Origin: Pontibacter anaerobius | GTDB taxonomy: Bacteria; Bacteroidota; Bacteroidia; Cytophagales; Hymenobacteraceae | DNA: 64,000 nucleotides | Reading direction: 5' to 3' | NCBI RefSeq assembly: GCF_026241195.1 | Contig: NZ_JAPFQO010000002.1 | Location: 124,001-188,000 of the forward strand | Shown here: one piece after another, positions 33,948 through 43,295 of the stretch | Layout: every line of letters starts with the position of its first letter | How positions within the stretch are numbered: position 1 is the first letter of the stretch | Position numbers and translations under genes: made by a program | The notes under the pieces: generated by a model | The model's database searches: none | Told to the model about the DNA's origin: nothing | What the model saw: only the letters and a program-made list of their open reading frames with translations

Positions 33948-35570
33948 TTATTGTGGGCTCTCCAGGCCCAGTTCTTTCGTTGAGATTTCCCGCATTTCTA
34001 CCTTTCTTATTTTTCCAGTTACGGTCATCGGGAAGTCCTCCACGAATTTCCAGTATTTTGGGATCTTGATGGTCGCGATCTGGCCACGGCAATAGGCTTT
34101 TATTAGCTCCGGGTTTGGGGTGATGCCTCCTTTTAACTTTACCCAGGCCATTACTTCCTCGCCATACTTGGCATCCGGTACCCCGATAACATGCACATCC
34201 ACAATGTCTTCGTGCGTCAGCAGGAACTCTTCAATCTCGCGAGGGGCAATATTTTCTCCGCCTCTTATAATAAGGTCTTTGATGCGGCCCACGATCTGCA
34301 CATATCCTTCCTCATCCATCACGGCAAGGTCTCCTGTGTGCATCCAGCCGTTCCGAATGGCGCGGGAAGTCGCTTCAGGCATATTCCAGTAGCCTAGCAT
34401 TACCGAGTATCCGCGGGTACAGAGCTCGCCGCGCTCCCCACGCGGAACTACCTGGCCAATTTCCGGGTCAACAATCTTTATCTCTAGGTGCGGGTGCACG
34501 GTACCGACGGTGGATACGCGCTTGTCCAGCGGGGCATCGGTGCGGCTCTGGGTGGAGACAGGGCTGGTCTCGGTCATGCCGTAGCATACGGTAACCTCCT
34601 GCATGTTCATTAGCTGCTGAACCTTCTTCATGGTATCGGTGGGGCAGTTGGAGCCGGCCATCACGCCGGTGCGCAGCGTGGAGAAATCATACTTAGGAAA
34701 ACTAGGGTGCCCCAGTTCGGCTATAAACATGGTGGGTACGCCATAAAGAGAAGTGCATTTCTCATCCTGTACCGTCTGCATCACCTGTTCCGGGTCGAAA
34801 GACGCTGCCGGAATCACCATGCAGGAGCCGTGTGTGATGCAGGCCAGATTGCCGATCACCATACCGAAGCAATGGTAAAAGGGGACAGGGATGCATACCC
34901 GGTCTTTTGCTGTGTACTTTAAAATCTGTCCTATAAAAAAACCATTGTTCAGGATGTTGTGGTGCGACAGGGTGGCGCCTTTTGGGAAACCGGTTGTGCC
35001 GGAAGTATACTGTATATTGATCGGGTCGTCGAACTGCAGGGTTTGCTCGCGTGCCTCCAACTCCACCGTGCTTACACTTTCTCCCGCCTTCAGGAAATCT
35101 TGCCAGTCATGGTCCATGATAACGGTTTGCTCCGGGTACTCGCAAAGGGGGCGGATCTTCTCCAGCATCTCCATATAATTGGTCTGCCGGAAATTTGGGG
35201 CGGCAATCAGCAGGTTTATCTGGCTTTGGTTGAGCGCGTACTGCAGGTCGTTTGTTTTGTAGCCGGGGTTTATCGTGACAAGTATAGCACCCACACGGGC
35301 AGTGGCAAATTGCACCAGCACCCATTCATACCTGTTCGGAGACCAGATGCCCACGCGGTCGCCTTTCACGATACCATAGGCCAGCAGGCTTTTGGCCACC
35401 TGCTCCACCTGCTCCCAAAACTCCTGGTAGGTGGCACGGTAATTCTGCTCCACCATCACGAGGGCTTCGCGGTTGCCATACTTCTCAACTGTTTTTCTCA
35501 GGCTCTGCCCAATGATTTCGCCTCGCAAGGGCGTGGTGCTGGTTCCGTGGCTATAGGAAAGGGTTTGCAT
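33948..35570 (-). CDS. AMP-binding acyl-CoA synthetase
   Basis: Activates a carboxylic acid, probably a medium- or long-chain fatty acid, to its CoA ester via an acyl-AMP. 540 residues. ANL-family motifs: [18 protein letters not shown] (P-loop), [29 protein letters not shown], and the late [10 protein letters not shown] with the catalytic Lys. Closest in feel to ACSF2/FadD-like fatty-acyl-CoA synthetases. Transcribed alone toward the terminator at 33897. The intergenic DNA upstream carries a repeated 14-mer. Confidence 0.9.
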   Translation of the reverse strand: MQTLSYSHGTSTTPLRGEIIGQSLRKTVEKYGNREALVMVEQNYRATYQEFWEQVEQVAKSLLAYGIVKGDRVGIWSPNRYEWVLVQFATARVGAILVTINPGYKTNDLQYALNQSQINLLIAAPNFRQTNYMEMLEKIRPLCEYPEQTVIMDHDWQDFLKAGESVSTVELEAREQTLQFDDPINIQYTSGTTGFPKGATLSHHNILNNGFFIGQILKYTAKDRVCIPVPFYHCFGMVIGNLACITHGSCMVIPAASFDPEQVMQTVQDEKCTSLYGVPTMFIAELGHPSFPKYDFSTLRTGVMAGSNCPTDTMKKVQQLMNMQEVTVCYGMTETSPVSTQSRTDAPLDKRVSTVGTVHPHLEIKIVDPEIGQVVPRGERGELCTRGYSVMLGYWNMPEATSRAIRNGWMHTGDLAVMDEEGYVQIVGRIKDLIIRGGENIAPREIEEFLLTHEDIVDVHVIGVPDAKYGEEVMAWVKLKGGITPNPELIKAYCRGQIATIKIPKYWKFVEDFPMTVTGKIRKVEMREISTKELGLESPQ

Positions 35571-35866
35571 TGTCTGTAGGGATTAGATACGAACCACAAA
35601 GTTTAAACCTGCTGTCCTTTTTTAAGCATAATCTAAGGGATTTGTATACGATTTCAAACAATAGCAGATTCTGGTGGAGGCAAGTATAAGCCGCTAATAT
35701 TGGGGAAATAATCCTGCTGATTAAGACAATTAAGTGAAGTATAAATACGATTTCAAACTTCAGGTGTGTGGGCTATATGAAGTAAAATCGGATGGGAGTT
35801 GCACCCTGGGTCAGTTAGGAGCAGGTTTTTTTAGTTTTAGGAAATAAATTTTTAGGGTGCGATGTT
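35571..35866. other. Intergenic region with a 14-bp direct repeat
   Basis: AT-rich, no gene seen. ATACGATTTCAAAC occurs at 35646-35659 and again at 35745-35758, 99 bases apart, about 75 and 175 bases upstream of the acyl-CoA synthetase start. Two AAGTATA heptamers lie close to these repeats. A regulator-binding role is possible. Confidence 0.4.
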
Positions 35867-37204
35867 TTACTTCCTCACCAACTTTAACACCAACTTCGCT
35901 AATTCCTCCGTCAGCGCCTCCCTCGAGAAGCGGGAATGGTTGATGTAGGGAAGATCCAAGTTTGGATTGATCTTCCAGGCTTTACTCCACTGGTTCAGGT
36001 GGTCCAGCATCAGGTCGTAGGCGGTGTAGTGGAACAGGCGGCCTGCCCCGCACTCGTCTATGATACGATCCATGTCAGAGTGCACCGGGCCCAGCGCAAT
36101 GATGGGTTTGTTGGAAGCCAGGTACTCGAACAGCTTACCCGGCACGTTGGCGAACACGTTCTCCACGTCGGCAATAGCCAGGAATAACACGGTACTCTCC
36201 ATCATATACTTGATGGCTTCCTGGTGCGGCACGTAAGGTATGAACTCACAGATACCCAGTACCCCTGCCTTCTCTATGCGCTTTTTCATGCCCTCCGACA
36301 CCTTGCCCACAAAGCGCAGCTTATAGTTGATCTCATTGTGCACCGACAGCATGTGAGCCAACACCTTCAGAAACACATCAATATTATATTGCTCTGTAAT
36401 GGTGCCGGTGTAGGTGATCAGAAATTCGTTTTTAGGGGGCTTGCTCTGGTATACAAAGTCAGCGCCATCGTAGCCGTTCGGGATAACGTGAATCTTACGG
36501 GCATCTATACTTGCCGGCTTGTTCAGGAACAGGCGCTTGGTATCCTCGCTGGTTACCACAATGGCATCAGCCAACTCCAGCACCTGCCGCTCATACTTCT
36601 CATCAAGGCGCTTGGCGATGGGCGTATGCAGCAGCTGGTCGTAATAATGTATGTTCGTCCAGGGGTCGCGCAGATCGGCTATCCAGGGCAGGTTATACTT
36701 TTGCTTCAGTTTCAGGCCGATGAGCTGCGTGGAGTGGGGCGGGCTGGTTGTAACGATGGCTTTATACTTGCCGCTCTGCAACAATTCCTCCGCTTTACGT
36801 ACAGCATGCTTGTTCCAGCCCACGCGGGCATCCGGGATAAACAGGTTCCCGCGTACAAACTTGAACAGCTTGTCCACCAGCGTGTCTTTGGACTGCTGAT
36901 TGGCAAAACCGGAGTATGGGATTTCTTTTTTGCCTGAAAGCTTCTTGTAGTACTCGAAAGGCTCTGACGTGGCCGTGCGGTATACTTGCAGCCCCTGCGG
37001 AACCTCCTGTGTGAATGTTTCGTCCAGAAGAGGGTAGGAGGCCTGTTTCTCGTCTACGGTGAGCACGGTGGGGCTAATGCCAAACTGGGGCAGGTATTTA
37101 CAGAACTTGAGGCCACGTTGCACACCCGGACCACCTGACGGGGGCCAGTAGTAGGAGATATAAAGTATGTCGGTCAGGTCAGTTTCTTTCAAAGCGATCG
37201 GCAA
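35867..37204 (-). CDS. Glycosyltransferase family 4 protein
   Basis: GT-B-fold retaining glycosyltransferase, 445 residues. YISYYWPPSGGPGVQRGLKF at the N-terminus is the donor/acceptor-side signature of GT4-like enzymes of Bacteroidota, WIADLRDPWTNIHYYD lies in the middle, and the C-terminal half has ITYTGTITEQYNIDVFLK and NVPGKLFEYLASNKPIIA (sugar-nucleotide binding). No ATG precedes the conserved segment; TTG 37204 or TTG 37192 must serve as start. Surface-polysaccharide synthesis is likely, though it is separated from the pse run by the acyl-CoA synthetase. Confidence 0.85.
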   Translation of the reverse strand: MPIALKETDLTDILYISYYWPPSGGPGVQRGLKFCKYLPQFGISPTVLTVDEKQASYPLLDETFTQEVPQGLQVYRTATSEPFEYYKKLSGKKEIPYSGFANQQSKDTLVDKLFKFVRGNLFIPDARVGWNKHAVRKAEELLQSGKYKAIVTTSPPHSTQLIGLKLKQKYNLPWIADLRDPWTNIHYYDQLLHTPIAKRLDEKYERQVLELADAIVVTSEDTKRLFLNKPASIDARKIHVIPNGYDGADFVYQSKPPKNEFLITYTGTITEQYNIDVFLKVLAHMLSVHNEINYKLRFVGKVSEGMKKRIEKAGVLGICEFIPYVPHQEAIKYMMESTVLFLAIADVENVFANVPGKLFEYLASNKPIIALGPVHSDMDRIIDECGAGRLFHYTAYDLMLDHLNQWSKAWKINPNLDLPYINHSRFSREALTEELAKLVLKLVRK

Positions 37205-37354
37205 TAAGCAATGAGTCTCAAATATAGCGAATAAAACATTCTAATAATGGCTTTACGCGCTAATGTGGCTGCTGTTGTATTTATACTTCGCCCGGAACCA
37301 GAACCGCTGTAGCCTATGTCGTAAGATAAAGTAGTAACTTTTGCCGATAATCCT

Positions 37355-37362
37355 TATTTTTG
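37355..37362 (+). promoter_or_regulatory. Candidate -7 promoter box for ffh
   Basis: TATTTTTG matches TAnnTTTG and ends 21 bases before the ffh ATG. The nearest TTTG (37340-37343) is too close to be a proper -33 element. Confidence 0.45.
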
Positions 37363-37383
37363 TAGGTAAATCTAGAAAAAAAC

Positions 37384-38721
37384 ATGTTCGATAATTTAAG
37401 TAACAAGTTAGACCGTGCCTTTAAAACGCTGAAAGGCCAGGGAAACATTACCGAGATAAACGTAGCTACCACCATTAAAGAAGTGCGCCGCGCGCTGGTA
37501 GATGCTGACGTAAACTATAAAGTTGCCAAAACCGTCACCGATAACATCAAGGAGAAAGCCTTGGGCCGCGACGTACTGATCGCAGTGTCGCCGGGGCAGT
37601 TGATGGTGAAGATCATGCATGAGGAGCTGACCGAGCTGATGGGTGGCGAGAAGCAGGACATCAACCTGAAGGGCGATCCGGCTATCATCCTGATCTCTGG
37701 TCTGCAGGGCTCCGGTAAAACAACCTTTACAGGTAAGCTGGCTAACTATATCAAGAAGCAGGGCCGCTCGGTGATGGTGGCTGCCTGCGACGTGTACCGT
37801 CCGGCGGCGATAAACCAGCTGCAGGTGCTGGCAGAGCAGGTAGGAGTAGAGGCTTATACGGAGCCGGAGAACAAGAATCCGGTGCAGATTGCCCTTAACG
37901 CCATTGAGCACGCAAAGAAAACACACAAAAAGGTAGTTATCATCGATACCGCCGGTCGTTTGGCCGTGGACGAGGCGATGATGAAAGAGATAGCCGAGAT
38001 TAAGAAGGCTATCAACCCAACCGAGACGCTGTTCGTGGTAGACTCCATGACGGGCCAGGATGCGGTGAACACAGCCAAGACCTTTAACGAGCGCATTAAC
38101 TTTGATGGCGTGGTGCTGACGAAACTGGATGGTGACTCGCGTGGTGGTGCCGCCCTTTCTATCCGTGCCGTGGTGGAGAAGCCGATCAAGTTTATCTCTA
38201 CCGGTGAGAAGATGGAGGCGCTGGACCTGTTCTACCCTGACCGTATGGCGCAGCGTATCCTGGGCATGGGTGACGTGATTTCCCTGGTGGAGCGCGCGCA
38301 GCAGGCCTTCGACGAAGACGAGGCGAAGCGAATCAACAAGAAGATCCGCAAGAACCAGTTTAACTTCGACGACTTCCTGACGCAGCTGGAGCAGATCAAG
38401 AAAATGGGTGACATCAAGGATCTGGTGGGCATGATACCTGGTGTGGGCAAAGCCCTGAAGGATGTGGAGATTGACGAGAACGCCTTCAAGCCGATTGAAG
38501 CGATCATTAAGTCGATGACCCCGCAGGAACGCGAAAACCCTGACATGATCAGTGGCAGCCGCCGTGCCCGTATCGCGAAAGGCAGTGGCACCGACGTAAC
38601 GCAGGTAAATAACCTGATGAAGCAGTTCAATGACATGCGCAAGATGATGCGCTCCATGAATAAGATGTCTGGCAAGCGCGGCGGCCTCGGCAACATGGCC
38701 AACCTACTGAAGCAGCGTTAG
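37384..38721 (+). CDS. ffh: Signal recognition particle protein Ffh
   Basis: GTPase that binds signal sequences and, with SRP RNA and FtsY, targets membrane proteins. 445 residues: N domain, G domain with P-loop GLQGSGKTT, DTAGR, TKLDGDSRGG, and the Met-rich M domain (MKQFNDMRKMMRSMNKM). Full length, no oddities. Its RNA partner is encoded 17 kb away at 20131. No heptamer of the AAGTATA class is present in the gene. Confidence 0.97.
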   Translation: MFDNLSNKLDRAFKTLKGQGNITEINVATTIKEVRRALVDADVNYKVAKTVTDNIKEKALGRDVLIAVSPGQLMVKIMHEELTELMGGEKQDINLKGDPAIILISGLQGSGKTTFTGKLANYIKKQGRSVMVAACDVYRPAAINQLQVLAEQVGVEAYTEPENKNPVQIALNAIEHAKKTHKKVVIIDTAGRLAVDEAMMKEIAEIKKAINPTETLFVVDSMTGQDAVNTAKTFNERINFDGVVLTKLDGDSRGGAALSIRAVVEKPIKFISTGEKMEALDLFYPDRMAQRILGMGDVISLVERAQQAFDEDEAKRINKKIRKNQFNFDDFLTQLEQIKKMGDIKDLVGMIPGVGKALKDVEIDENAFKPIEAIIKSMTPQERENPDMISGSRRARIAKGSGTDVTQVNNLMKQFNDMRKMMRSMNKMSGKRGGLGNMANLLKQR

Positions 38722-38795
38722 TCTTCTTTAGGCCTTAAAAATTTCTTTTTGACAAAACACAAATGACTACCCTGCTTTAGGGCTTGTCATTCAAA

Positions 38796-38842
38796 TAAAA
38801 ACCGCTGGTTATACCCTTAAAGGTATGGCCAGCGGTTTTTTT
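38796..38842. terminator. Bidirectional terminator between ffh and guaD
   Basis: Stem of about 19 bases (38797-38815 with 38822-38840, one G-U pair), 6-base loop, A-run left and seven-T run right. Confidence 0.88.
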
Positions 38843-38886
38843 ATACTTATACTTTTAACTCATCAAGTATACCTTGCCTCTCTACT

Positions 38887-39372
38887 TCAATAAGGCTGTT
38901 TATCTTCTTTCTGTTCCCATACTTCAAAGGCCTTGTGCGCCTCTTCTGGCAGTAGTTGCTGTGTAGGAATATGCCGCTGCTCCACGGGTTTCTCCAGCTC
39001 CTCATATATGAAAGAATCATCAAAACCGATGCGCGCCGCCTCCTGGTGCGGATTGCCATAGTAAATTTTCTTTAGCCTGGCCCAGTAGATGGCACCCAAA
39101 CACATGGGGCAGGGCTGGGAACTGGCGTAAATCTCGCAGTCGGAGAGGTCGTGGGTGCCGAGGGTTTGCGAGGCAGAGCGAATGGCTTCTACCTCAGCAT
39201 GAGCCGTGGGGTCGTGGGTGTGCAATACTTTGTTGTAGCCGCGGGCAATCACCACACCGTTCCGGACAATCACTGCCCCAAACGGGCCGCCGTAGCCTTC
39301 CCGCATTTTTTCTACAGAAAGGCTGATCGCCTCCCGCATAAATTCCTCGTGTCTTGCTTGGTTGTTTTCCAT
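38887..39372 (-). CDS. guaD: Guanine deaminase / nucleoside deaminase (GuaD-like)
   Basis: Zinc-dependent cytidine-deaminase-fold enzyme of 161 residues. HAEVEAI supplies the zinc His and catalytic Glu; PCPMCLGAIYWARLKKIYYG supplies the two zinc Cys. The tail with GFDDSFIYEELEKPVEQR matches the domain-swapped Bacillus subtilis guanine deaminase closely, which favours guanine to xanthine conversion over tRNA adenosine deamination (TadA has a different tail). Isolated gene, convergent with ffh. Confidence 0.87.
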   Translation of the reverse strand: MENNQARHEEFMREAISLSVEKMREGYGGPFGAVIVRNGVVIARGYNKVLHTHDPTAHAEVEAIRSASQTLGTHDLSDCEIYASSQPCPMCLGAIYWARLKKIYYGNPHQEAARIGFDDSFIYEELEKPVEQRHIPTQQLLPEEAHKAFEVWEQKEDKQPY

Positions 39373-39447
39373 AATTTCTTGCAGTGCTGAAGCGTAAAAG
39401 CTTCGTTTTGCGTAGGTTATACTTGTGGTCTTTAGAAATCCTGATCT

Positions 39448-39900
39448 ATGTTATTAACATTGGTTTTATCCCTGACTCTTACTGCAAACCCTGCCGCAAA
39501 GTTCTATGAACTGCCGCACTTGCTACAGGTGCAGGAGGCCGATACGATAACCATGCTCTCTAAAACCTGGGTGCTGCGCGAGCAGTTTCATGCCCATAGA
39601 GGGCAATTGGAGCCAGTGCTGCCTCATGAGAAAATAGAAATAACCTTCAGGAAGAACGGCACCTATACGTTAGCCCGTCATTACGGCGTGGCAGACGCAG
39701 GAAGTAATGAGGAGGGTAGGTGGAAGTATCAGGCGGCGGACAGGTTCATCAGTATGCAGACGAGGCAAGTTGATAGAAGTGACATACTAACAACCATGCT
39801 GCCACGCTGGGAGGTGCGGGAGCTAACAGCTGACAAGCTCGTGCTGCGACAGGTAGCCCTCAGCGGTAAATACTTGGTGCTGGAGGTAAAAAGTAAATAG
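39448..39900 (+). CDS. Secreted lipocalin-like protein of unknown function
   Basis: 150 residues. An N-terminal hydrophobic stretch (MLLTLVLSLTLTANPAAK) looks like a signal peptide. The remainder is beta-rich with KTWVLREQF, IEITFRKNGTYTLAR, GRWKYQAADRFISM and KLVLRQVAL, a strand pattern like lipocalin-type small domains of Bacteroidota. Similar strands are seen in the lipoprotein at 45016. No catalytic motif. Function unknown. Confidence 0.65.
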   Translation: MLLTLVLSLTLTANPAAKFYELPHLLQVQEADTITMLSKTWVLREQFHAHRGQLEPVLPHEKIEITFRKNGTYTLARHYGVADAGSNEEGRWKYQAADRFISMQTRQVDRSDILTTMLPRWEVRELTADKLVLRQVALSGKYLVLEVKSK

Positions 39901-40228
39901 CTTATACTTCACTTGTGCGGTACTAATGCATACTCGAAGTATAAGCTATTGCAGAGCTAGCCTAAACAGGCAATGAGGTGGGGTGAACAATTAGAATCCT
40001 TTAATATACTTATGTTATAGTAATTTATGATTTTTCTAATCTCATTTGATTTTACGTTCCTTAGGGAGGATAGTTATAAATTTTTAAAGTATTCACTCCA
40101 AATGATATTTGGGAAGGATGGTAAAGGTGGGGTTTAATCTGTTATATGCTTGCTGCTGATTTATAATATCTTATATAGCTGATATTCCGTAAGTGATGAG
40201 TATGGAACCATTTAAACAAGGACATAAT
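39901..40228. other. AT-rich intergenic region with an AAGTATA-built hairpin
   Basis: Inverted repeat AGCTTATACTTC (39899-39910) and GAAGTATAAGCT (39936-39947) around a 25-base loop, each arm containing the heptamer. The rest, to the lipoprotein start, is AT-rich with no gene or clear promoter. Confidence 0.5.
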
Positions 40229-40831
40229 ATGAAAAGGATATTTCGAATTTTTATAGTGATGCTATTTTCTGTGAGCCTGTTTGCATGTTCTGCCACACGG
40301 GAGCAACAGATAGAGGATGATCTGGCCGGCTTCAGGGCCTGGATAAGCAATACCACCTCCAACGTAGCCGATCGTACGGAAGAAGACTGGAAACGGGCGC
40401 GAGAAGACTTTAAAATGCGTACGCAGGAGTTAGACCAGAAAGAAGACCAGTTTTCTGCCGAACTGAAGCAGGAATATCAAAACCTGAAGCAGGAGTTTCA
40501 GGATGCCGACGAGGAGTACCAGAAAAGCCTGACCGAAGATGACCTCTCCGAGTGGGAGCGTAACCTGCTTGGCAGATGGGCGGACCTGGCAAGTATAAAT
40601 GAGAACAACGTGCGGGAGGCATACATCACTCTTCTGGAGAACGTGCGGCAGCAGAGAGGTACCTGGGACGATGAGGATTGGGAAATGGCGAAGCGCGTAA
40701 TGGAGAAGCTGAATGATCGTAAAAGCGAGATATCAGGCAATATTCCAACCGATACTGAAGTGAAGATAAAGGCGCTGCAAATGGAGTTCCGGACACTTGA
40801 GACAGCCTCGGACGTATCGGATGGTGATTAG
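40229..40831 (+). CDS. Helix-rich lipoprotein of unknown function
   Basis: 200 residues from ATG 40229, which follows AAGGA by 5 bases; the frame opens 12 codons earlier without signal-peptide character. Lipobox SLFAC with Cys at position 20. The mature part is acidic and helical, with repeated Trp helices (RAWISNTTSNV, EEDWKRAREDFK, SEWERNLLGRWADL, DEDWEMAKRVMEKL). It resembles the lipoprotein at 22112-22783. It ends 4 bases inside the convergent DUF429 gene. Confidence 0.75.
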   Translation: MKRIFRIFIVMLFSVSLFACSATREQQIEDDLAGFRAWISNTTSNVADRTEEDWKRAREDFKMRTQELDQKEDQFSAELKQEYQNLKQEFQDADEEYQKSLTEDDLSEWERNLLGRWADLASINENNVREAYITLLENVRQQRGTWDDEDWEMAKRVMEKLNDRKSEISGNIPTDTEVKIKALQMEFRTLETASDVSDGD

Positions 40832-41421
40832 ACTATAATACGCCCTTCCGTTGCCCTGCCATAAAGTATAGCTTTGTTGTTATTGTGTCTAAACCCTGAC
40901 AACCAGCATAGTATAGCATCTATTTGGTGCCAGTTTTCTGCAGGGTGTCGCAAAGGATACTTTAGCTGGCCTTGCAGTGCTTCAGCGTACGCCTGAAGGG
41001 CGGCGGGTTCTTTTTTATAACCTTGCAGGTGCGGGAGCAGCAGCTTTACAGCCTGTGTAGGGTATGTCTCCAGCATGGCAGTGCCCTTTGCAGCAAGCTG
41101 TGTTCGGAGCTTCATGGCCCTTGCCGTTAAACCACCAATAAACATAGGCGACATGGCCTGCACCTCGCGGTCAGCCTGACGGTAAAAAAAGTCTGATTCC
41201 GGCGTTTGTACATCCTGTGAGTAAACCATGGGCAACGTTAGGGGAGCATCTATGTATACCACGGCAGGTTTTAGTTCTTGCACCAGTCCCTGAAGCCACA
41301 GGTCTGCATCTTTATCCTTAGCACATTGCCAAAGGTACAGTTCGCCGTTCTGTACCATGGCAACTGCCGTAGTGCCAGCCATTTTAGACCCGTAGTCCAC
41401 GCCTAGGTGATTGTCCTGCAT
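40828..41421 (-). CDS. DUF429-type predicted RNase H-like protein
   Basis: 197 residues. HLGVDYGSKMAGTTAV at the start and VVYIDAPLTLP in the middle are the two acidic strands of the RNase H-like fold found in DUF429 proteins; the late HQIDAILCWLSGF supplies a further conserved Asp. Function is unknown; nuclease activity is predicted for the family by fold. Its 3' end overlaps the convergent lipoprotein gene by 4 bases. Confidence 0.7.
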   Translation of the reverse strand: MQDNHLGVDYGSKMAGTTAVAMVQNGELYLWQCAKDKDADLWLQGLVQELKPAVVYIDAPLTLPMVYSQDVQTPESDFFYRQADREVQAMSPMFIGGLTARAMKLRTQLAAKGTAMLETYPTQAVKLLLPHLQGYKKEPAALQAYAEALQGQLKYPLRHPAENWHQIDAILCWLSGFRHNNNKAILYGRATEGRIIV

Positions 41422-41771
41422 AAAGATCCTTTGTTGCCTGCAGCTGCAGTTTCAGGGTTTATACTTCTAAAGTGCTCTGGTAGTTGTAATTTGGAGATGT
41501 GACTGAAAGCAGGGACAAGATTGGGAACCCATCTTATGCTGCAATACGATTTAACTTTTCTGGAAAATTAAGTATCGAATACACAGGCTTGATATGGTTT
41601 GTGTTCAACAATAACTTTAATGCTGTTCTGTTTATGTGTTGATGTATAGGGTTATAAGTTAATATATTGTGTGGGCTTTCTGCCTGACGCTACTTAGGTT
41701 ATTAATTGGCATAGGTTCAAAAAAAATACATGCCTGGTGCAGCCTGGTGCGCCCCAAATTAAATGGCAAAA
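41422..41771. other. Intergenic region without recognisable features
   Basis: AT-rich spacer. I see one TATACTT heptamer (41459) and a short tandem GCCTGGTGC pair at 41732-41750, but no gene, promoter or terminator that I can defend. Confidence 0.5.
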
Positions 41772-42338
41772 CTACCCAACCAGCGCCTGCTTTTGCGCCT
41801 GCATAATGCGCTTATGATGTATAAAATGATCCTGTAGAAAAGTGAGTGTTTGGCTAATAGTTAGGTAGCCCACCATAGGGTGTTTGAATATTCCCTTCTC
41901 CAGCAACTGGTTCGGGAAACCGGTTAGCTCATCCTCCAGTTCAAAGCGGGCTTTGTCCCATTGCTGGCGCAGCGCTGGCAGGTGGCAGGTGTTGGGTACA
42001 GCGGCCACCACAGCCGGCGCCTTATACTTGCGACCAGATTGCAAAGCCAGCTTCATCAGGAAGGCCCTGACGATTTGGTTGAGTCCTACGTTTTGTAATT
42101 CCTCCTGTCGGCTCAGTTTGTACCTTATGTTGTCCAGTGCACGTTCCTCTACCAAAACCAGGTGCGCCACATGCTGGTTAATGCTCCACTTTCCGGCGGA
42201 AGTGGCAGTGTTAAGTTGTGCATCATCCAGGCCAGCCAACTCATCCAGCAGGCGGTTGCGCGATTCTTCCAGGTGAAGGTACTTGTCTTCAAGTTTTGGA
42301 TTCATAAGCAGGTTTAGGCTGAAGGCGTTTGATGACAT
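41772..42338 (-). CDS. DinB family protein
   Basis: 188 residues, four-helix bundle of the DinB/YfiT superfamily. The likely metal ligands are His in WSINQHVAHLVLVEERAL and the HFIHHKRIM pair near the C-terminus. Members are metal-binding and include thiol-dependent transferases; the substrate is unknown. The start is ATG 42338, with an internal ATG at 42305 (MNPKLEDKYLHLEE) as a reasonable alternative. Confidence 0.82.
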   Translation of the reverse strand: MSSNAFSLNLLMNPKLEDKYLHLEESRNRLLDELAGLDDAQLNTATSAGKWSINQHVAHLVLVEERALDNIRYKLSRQEELQNVGLNQIVRAFLMKLALQSGRKYKAPAVVAAVPNTCHLPALRQQWDKARFELEDELTGFPNQLLEKGIFKHPMVGYLTISQTLTFLQDHFIHHKRIMQAQKQALVG

Positions 42339-42539
42339 AGGCTTAGTTTCAATAACAGATGCTAAATCTACATAAGTTTAGCATATATGCAATATATTGG
42401 TACTGCTATTTTTTATATAAACGTCTGATGCTGTGTGGTATGTATAGAAACCATGTGTAAATTATAATTAGATAAGTATAAAAAGAGTTTGGCATGATTT
42501 CTTTTGTGACGAAATTGCCACACTAAACCCTACTTACAC

Positions 42540-43247
42540 ATGAAAAACGACCCGATTGGCACCGCTTTGCTTGACTATTTGGCTGGTGCAACAGACGAAG
42601 AGATAACCGTGGAAAGCAATTTAACCGAGGATGACGCCATACCTGTAGGCTACCTGTTCCGGACTGAGGAAGAGATGCCCGAGATGGAAGTGCTGGCCCT
42701 CAATGCCTGCCGTGGAAAAGTGCTGGATGTAGGAGCAGGCTCCGGATGCCATGCATTGGCTCTGCAGAAGCGAGGTTTGGACGTGACTGCTATGGATATA
42801 GCTGCCGGCGCCGTGGAGGCTATGCAACAGCAGGGAGTAAAGCAGGTGCTTCACAAGGATATTTTTGACTTGCAAGGCGCCAATTTCGATACCCTGTTGA
42901 TGCTGATGAACGGAATCGGTATTGCGGGCACGCTGGAGGGGTTAGAACGCTTCCTGAAGCATGCCAAAACCTTGCTGAACCCAGGCGGTCAGATTCTGTT
43001 GGAGTCGTCGGATATCCTGTACATGTATGAGGATGAAGACGGATCTGTTTTGCTGGACCTGAATGCCGGCTACTATGGTGAGGTAAAGTATAACATGAAG
43101 TATAAAGGCCAGGAAAGCGGCTGGTTCAACTGGCTTTTCATCGATCCATCTATACTGGAAGATTACGCTCTGCAGCAGGGCTATACTTTTGAGCTGCTAC
43201 TGGAGGGCGATGCCGGTAATTACCTTGCCAGGCTAGCGATAGCTTAG
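42540..43247 (+). CDS. Class I SAM-dependent methyltransferase
   Basis: 235 residues. Motif I VLDVGAGSGCHALALQKRG, motif II acidic residue in AMDIA, and LLMLMNGIGIAGTL as motif IV. Substrate unknown; the following nitroreductase gene begins 48 bases later on the same strand, so a shared transcript is possible but gives no functional clue. Three heptamers occur within the last 170 bases. Confidence 0.88.
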   Translation: MKNDPIGTALLDYLAGATDEEITVESNLTEDDAIPVGYLFRTEEEMPEMEVLALNACRGKVLDVGAGSGCHALALQKRGLDVTAMDIAAGAVEAMQQQGVKQVLHKDIFDLQGANFDTLLMLMNGIGIAGTLEGLERFLKHAKTLLNPGGQILLESSDILYMYEDEDGSVLLDLNAGYYGEVKYNMKYKGQESGWFNWLFIDPSILEDYALQQGYTFELLLEGDAGNYLARLAIA

Positions 43248-43295
43248 TTTTTCCTCCAGAATTTCTTAGCTTTAGTTAAACAAAAACTCCTCGCC

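Noticed and set aside
36712..37204. Start of the family-4 glycosyltransferase at an internal ATG
   Set aside because: An internal ATG would remove the conserved YISYYWPPSGGPGVQR segment, so a TTG start is accepted instead.
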